Origin: a bacterium UBA4883
GTDB taxonomy: Bacteria > Bacillota > Clostridia > Oscillospirales > Acutalibacteraceae
Assembly (NCBI GenBank): GCA_002399225.1
Contig: DHDF01000103.1
Span: forward strand, 4,189-13,762
Length of the DNA stretch: 9,574 nt
Direction: 5' to 3'
Part shown: positions 6,689-9,574 of the stretch, in pieces
Layout: each line of letters begins with the position of its first letter
How positions within the stretch are numbered: the stretch's first letter is position 1
Made by a program: the position numbers and the translations under genes
Notes under the pieces: model-generated
Told to the model about the DNA's origin: nothing
Database searches by the model: none
Seen by the model: the letters and a program-made list of their open reading frames with translations, nothing else

Positions 6689-6735
6689 GAAGAGATGCGC
6701 GCGGTTCCTTTTTACAGGTCCGCGCGTATCTCTTT
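6689..6735. terminator. Intrinsic terminator after the EAL gene
   Basis: A long stem pairs 6689-6704 (core AAGAGATGCGCGCGG) with 6720-6735 (CCGCGCGTATCTCTT), with two G-U wobbles and a 15-base loop. The plus-strand tail (TCTTTGCTTTGC) is an imperfect T-tract, so termination may be moderate. A competing GACCTG (6678-6683) / CAGGTC (6715-6720) pairing is also possible. It separates the EAL gene from the murD promoter. Confidence 0.75.
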
Positions 6736-6790
6736 GCTTTGCTGATTTCGGCCGGTTTTCCGCCCGGCTTTTCCCTTCGCCCGATTTCGC

Positions 6791-6819
6791 TTGATATTTC
6801 CAGCATCTGCAAGTATAAT
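6791..6819 (+). promoter_or_regulatory. Sigma-A promoter of murD
   Basis: TTGATA (5 of 6 to consensus) at 6791-6796, a 17-base spacer, and perfect TATAAT at 6814-6819. Transcription should start near 6826. This is the best promoter match in the window and fits steady expression of a cell-wall gene plus the two peptidases downstream. Confidence 0.8.
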
Positions 6820-6845
6820 AAGAACAATTGCATGGCCCAATTTTT

Positions 6846-6850
6846 GGAGG
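6846..6850 (+). promoter_or_regulatory. murD: Ribosome binding site that fixes the murD start
   Basis: GGAGG sits 11 bases before GTG 6862. The upstream in-frame ATG at 6832 is only about 6 bases after the predicted transcription start and has no SD, so GTG 6862 is preferred. The open frame upstream of 6832 lies over the promoter and cannot be translated from this transcript. Confidence 0.7.
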
Positions 6851-6861
6851 AAGAAAAAAGA

Positions 6862-8250
6862 GTGGATATTCAGGGCTTTTATCGTCAGATCAAGGGGAGA
6901 TCCGTCGCGTTCTGCGGCATCGGCGGAAGCAATCTGCCGCTTGCAATTTCTTTTGCGGAGAAAGGGGCCGTCGTCACGGCGCGCGACAGACGCCCGGCGG
7001 ACAAACTCGGCGAAGCGGCGGACAAGCTTCGCAAAGCCGGTGTTCGGCTTCGCTGCGGGGAGGATTACCTTGCGGATCTTGAAGAAGAGATTATTTTCCG
7101 CACACCCGCGATGCCGTATACTTTGCCGGAATTGGATGCGGCCCGCGCCCGTGGGGCCGCCGTTACGTCTGAAATGGAGATCTTTTTTGAAACCTGCCCG
7201 TGCCGGATTTTTGCCGTGACAGGCAGCGACGGAAAGACCACCACCTCGACCATTATTGCAAAAATCTTGGAGCATGCCGGGAAAAAAGTCCACCTCGGCG
7301 GGAATATCGGAACGCCGCTGCTGCCCCGGGTGGAGCAGATGAAACCGGGTGACGCCGTGGTTGCGGAGCTTTCCAGTTTTCAGCTGATTTCCATGCGCCG
7401 CAGCCCGCAGATCGCGGTCGTGACCAATATGACTCCGAATCACCTTGACGTGCATAAGGATATGCAGGAGTACATCGATGCCAAACGGAACATCATTCTG
7501 CATCAGAATGCTTTCGGACGCGCGGTCCTCAACGCGGACAATAAAATCACCGCTTCCTTCGGCAGAGATGTGCGCGGGCAGTGCCTGCTGTTCAGCCGCA
7601 TGCATCCGGTGGAATACGGTGCCTATGCGGGACCGGACGGAAAACTCTATTTTACCAGCGGAACGGAAAAAACGCGCGTGATGGACGTTTCTGAGATCCG
7701 GATCCCGGGCTGGCACAATGTTGAAAATTACCTGGCGGCGATCTGCGCCGTCTGGGGGTACGCGGGAGCCGGGGACATTTCCAGCGTGGCAAAAAGCTTT
7801 CCCGGCGTAGAACACCGCAATGAACTGGTGCGCGAATTTGAAGGGGTTCAGTACTACAACGATTCCATCGGCACCACGCCGAGCCGTACGATCAATGGCG
7901 CGCTTTCTCTGTTTGACAGGCGTATTTTGCTGATTGCAGGCGGCTATGACAAGAAAATTCCGTTCGGTCCGCTCGGTCCGGTCATCGCGGAGAAGGTCAA
8001 AACGCTGGTGCTCATCGGCCAGACGGCGAAAAAGATTGAACAGGCGGTCGTTTCCGCCCCGAATTACAGCCCGGAAAACCTTAGGATCTTCCATGCCTCC
8101 ACCTTGGAAGAAGCGGTGAACATTTGCCGCAGGGAGGCCGAAAACGGAGATATCGTCTCGCTTTCACCGGCCTGCGCCAGCTTTGGCATGTTCCCAAATT
8201 TTGAGGCACGCGGCGAACGCTTCCGGGAAATTGTCAACGCACTGAAATAG
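6862..8250 (+). CDS. murD: UDP-N-acetylmuramoyl-L-alanine:D-glutamate ligase (GTG start)
   Basis: MurD adds D-glutamate to UDP-MurNAc-L-Ala using ATP, a cytoplasmic step of peptidoglycan precursor synthesis. At 462 residues it fits the roughly 450-residue family. Domain order: N-terminal Rossmann-like UDP-binding domain (CGIGGSN, 18-24), central ATPase domain with P-loop VTGSDGKTTT (about 119-128), GGNIGTPLL, ELSSFQL, TNMTPNHLDVH and Lys208 in YIDAKRN (the likely carbamylated lysine), then HNVENYLAA (285-293). The C-terminal domain has EHRNE (317-321), NDSIGTTP (333-340) and SPACASF (435-441) leading to FEARGERF. The GSDGK and SIGTTP forms differ from E. coli, but I recall them as usual in clostridial MurD. 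No other mur, fts or mra gene flanks it, so it lies outside a dcw cluster. The next gene begins 18 bases after its stop. Confidence 0.95.
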   Translation: MDIQGFYRQIKGRSVAFCGIGGSNLPLAISFAEKGAVVTARDRRPADKLGEAADKLRKAGVRLRCGEDYLADLEEEIIFRTPAMPYTLPELDAARARGAAVTSEMEIFFETCPCRIFAVTGSDGKTTTSTIIAKILEHAGKKVHLGGNIGTPLLPRVEQMKPGDAVVAELSSFQLISMRRSPQIAVVTNMTPNHLDVHKDMQEYIDAKRNIILHQNAFGRAVLNADNKITASFGRDVRGQCLLFSRMHPVEYGAYAGPDGKLYFTSGTEKTRVMDVSEIRIPGWHNVENYLAAICAVWGYAGAGDISSVAKSFPGVEHRNELVREFEGVQYYNDSIGTTPSRTINGALSLFDRRILLIAGGYDKKIPFGPLGPVIAEKVKTLVLIGQTAKKIEQAVVSAPNYSPENLRIFHASTLEEAVNICRREAENGDIVSLSPACASFGMFPNFEARGERFREIVNALK

Positions 8251-8254
8251 GAGA

Positions 8255-8260
8255 GGAGGG
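8255..8260 (+). promoter_or_regulatory. Ribosome binding site that decides the first M42 start
   Basis: GGAGGG lies 8 bases before TTG 8269. A second GGAGG (8271-8275) lies 11 bases before ATG 8287, so both starts are possible. The TTG gives an N-terminal helix whose length matches the paralogue downstream (Cys at residue 12 versus 11), whereas the ATG would leave only five residues before that Cys. I prefer the TTG. Confidence 0.6.
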
Positions 8261-8268
8261 ATTTTCCT

Positions 8269-9285
8269 TTGGAGGAACTTAGAGAGATGCTTTTCCGCCT
8301 TTGCCGGGCTCCGGGAACTCCGGGCGAAGAAGTGTCCGCGGCAAAAACCGCTGCTGCGGAACTTTCGGGAATTGCGGAAACGCGGATTGACCGGATGGGC
8401 AATCTGACGACTCAGTTCGGCAACCTGGATGCGGCGGAACATGTGCTCCTTGACGCGCATTTGGACCAGATCGGCCTGATTGTCACCGGAATTGCCAAAA
8501 ACGGATTTCTGAATGTCGGGCGCTGCGGTGGAATCGACGCGCGCGTGCTTCCGGGAATGGCGGTTACGATCTGCGGCAAAGAGACGCTCTGCGGCGTTGT
8601 CTGCTGCATGCCTCCTCCTTTGCAGGAAGACGGGGAGAAAAAAGTCCCGCCGGCTGACGAAATGGCAGTCGATGCGGGGCTTTCCCGTACAGAGGCGGAA
8701 AGGCTGGTCCGCCCCGGCGACCGAATCCTGTTCCGCACAGAGCCGAAACGTCTGCTCGGAACACGCGTTTCCGCGGCGGGGCTAGACGACCGCGCAGGGG
8801 TGGCGGCGTTTCTCCGCTGTGCGCAGATCCTCTCCGGTGAAACTCTGCGCTGCCGGGTAACCCTCCAGTTCAGCGCGGGGGAAGAAATCGGCGGATTCGG
8901 CGCGACGACCGGCGCTTTTTCCGCAGAGCCGGCGCAGGCGATTGCGGTAGATGTCAGCTTCGCTTCCCAGCCCGGCGTCCCGGAAAAGAACCGGGGCCGC
9001 CTCGGCGGCGGGCCGATGATCGGCATTGCGCCGGTCCTGAGCAGAAAGATCACGGAGGCGCTGATCCGCCTGGCGGAAGAACGGAAAATGCTTTTTACGC
9101 GCGAGGTCATGGGCGGTTTGACCGGGACAAACTCCGACACGATTGCAACTGTGGGGCGGGGCGTGCCGACGGGACTCATTTCCATCCCGCTGCGGAATAT
9201 GCATACCCCGGCGGAGGTCGTCGACCTGAATGACATTGAAAACACGGCGCAGCTGATTGCCGCGTATCTGCGGGAGGTGAGCTGA
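8269..9285 (+). CDS. M42-family metallo-aminopeptidase, first of a tandem pair (TTG start)
   Basis: M42 enzymes are di-metal aminopeptidases, typically tetrahedral dodecamers (TET) that trim peptides in the cytoplasm; some have been annotated as endoglucanases. The 338-residue length is usual. Expected metal ligands are present: His64 and Asp66 in DAHLDQIG, Asp173 in GLDDRAG, Glu205 (catalytic) and Glu206 in SAGEEIGG, Asp228 in AVDVS, and His312 in RNMHTPAEVVDL. Departures from the family pattern I know: HLDQIG for HMDEVG, GVVCCMPPPL where GVIGSKPPHL is common, and GTNSD for GTDA. These suggest altered specificity, not loss of activity. It follows murD by 18 bases, and its stop overlaps the next start by one base. 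An M20/M28 peptidase is less likely given the DDR, EE and HTPAEVV set. Confidence 0.9.
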   Translation: MEELREMLFRLCRAPGTPGEEVSAAKTAAAELSGIAETRIDRMGNLTTQFGNLDAAEHVLLDAHLDQIGLIVTGIAKNGFLNVGRCGGIDARVLPGMAVTICGKETLCGVVCCMPPPLQEDGEKKVPPADEMAVDAGLSRTEAERLVRPGDRILFRTEPKRLLGTRVSAAGLDDRAGVAAFLRCAQILSGETLRCRVTLQFSAGEEIGGFGATTGAFSAEPAQAIAVDVSFASQPGVPEKNRGRLGGGPMIGIAPVLSRKITEALIRLAEERKMLFTREVMGGLTGTNSDTIATVGRGVPTGLISIPLRNMHTPAEVVDLNDIENTAQLIAAYLREVS

Positions 9286-9574
9286 TGGGCCGCTTTGAGC
9301 TGCTTCAGGAACTCTGCGCGGCGCACGGAGTTTCCGGGCGCGAAGATGCCGTGAGGGAGATCCTTCTTCGGGAGATCCGGCCGCTTGCCGATTCGGTTGA
9401 AATCACTCCGCTCGGCAATCTCATTGCCTTCAAAAAAGGGGGAAAAAGGCCTAAGACCAGACTGATGCTCGACGCGCACATGGATGAAGTCGGGTTGATC
9501 ATCACCGGAGTTACGGAAGAAGGATTCCTCAGTTTCTCTACGGTCGGCGGCATCGACCGCCGCGTCCTGCCGGG
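9285..9574 (+). CDS. M42-family metallo-aminopeptidase, second of the pair (3' end outside window)
   Basis: The first 96 residues of a second M42 peptidase are visible. It begins MGRFELLQEL and contains CAAHGVSGRED, TPLGNLIAF, and the canonical DAHMDEVGLI with His65, Asp67 and Glu68, then VGGIDRRVLPG. Over a 37-residue stretch around the His motif it shares 22 identical residues with the upstream paralogue (my own count), so the pair is related but clearly diverged. ATG 9285 overlaps the previous TGA by one base (TGATG), with GGGAGG at 9272-9277, indicating translational coupling. Later metal ligands and the catalytic glutamate are outside the window, so activity cannot be judged. Confidence 0.92.
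   Translation, partial: MGRFELLQELCAAHGVSGREDAVREILLREIRPLADSVEITPLGNLIAFKKGGKRPKTRLMLDAHMDEVGLIITGVTEEGFLSFSTVGGIDRRVLP

Noticed and set aside
6712..8094. A 460-codon open frame on the minus strand opposite murD
   Set aside because: It mirrors murD almost completely, the translation shows no family motif, and no SD-led start was seen. Long antisense frames are common opposite GC-biased genes.

Overview
The window looks like chromosomal DNA from an endospore-forming, moderately GC-rich Firmicute, most likely a clostridial lineage (Oscillospiraceae/Acutalibacteraceae-like). That placement is inferred from the protein flavour, a recognisable YpeB germination protein, strong GGAGG ribosome binding sites and GTG/TTG starts; it was not tested by a database search.

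Region 1 (1-4209, + strand) is an arginine biosynthesis operon: the 3' part of argJ, then argB, argD and argF. The four enzymes make ornithine by the acetyl-recycling route and convert it to citrulline. argB and argD overlap by 4 bases and argD-argF are 32 bases apart, but argJ-argB are separated by 140 bases containing inverted repeats. argC is not visible and may lie upstream of the window. The operon ends in two consecutive hairpin terminators, the first shaped to work in both directions.

Region 2 (4223-5497, - strand) is ypeB, convergent with argF. It encodes a membrane-anchored spore germination protein with PepSY-like C-terminal repeats. Its usual partner sleB is not next to it.

Region 3 (5498-6735) is an AT-rich divergent intergenic region, then a standalone EAL-domain cyclic-di-GMP phosphodiesterase on the + strand with all catalytic residues, closed by a long hairpin terminator. 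The region upstream of this gene has a good promoter match whose -35 lies in a perfect 5+1+5 palindrome, and a long leader.

Region 4 (6791-9574, + strand) starts at a near-consensus sigma-A promoter. It reads murD (D-glutamate ligase of peptidoglycan precursor synthesis) followed by two tandem M42-family metallo-aminopeptidases, the second cut by the window end. Spacing (18 bases, then a 1-base stop/start overlap) indicates one transcription unit.

Most of the window is housekeeping metabolism. I found no mobile element, CRISPR array, tRNA, rRNA or defence/toxin system, and no clear evidence of a new system. The points most worth checking are the argJ-argB spacer structures, the palindrome and leader before the EAL gene, the ypeB gene without sleB, and the murD-M42-M42 unit with its divergent first peptidase.
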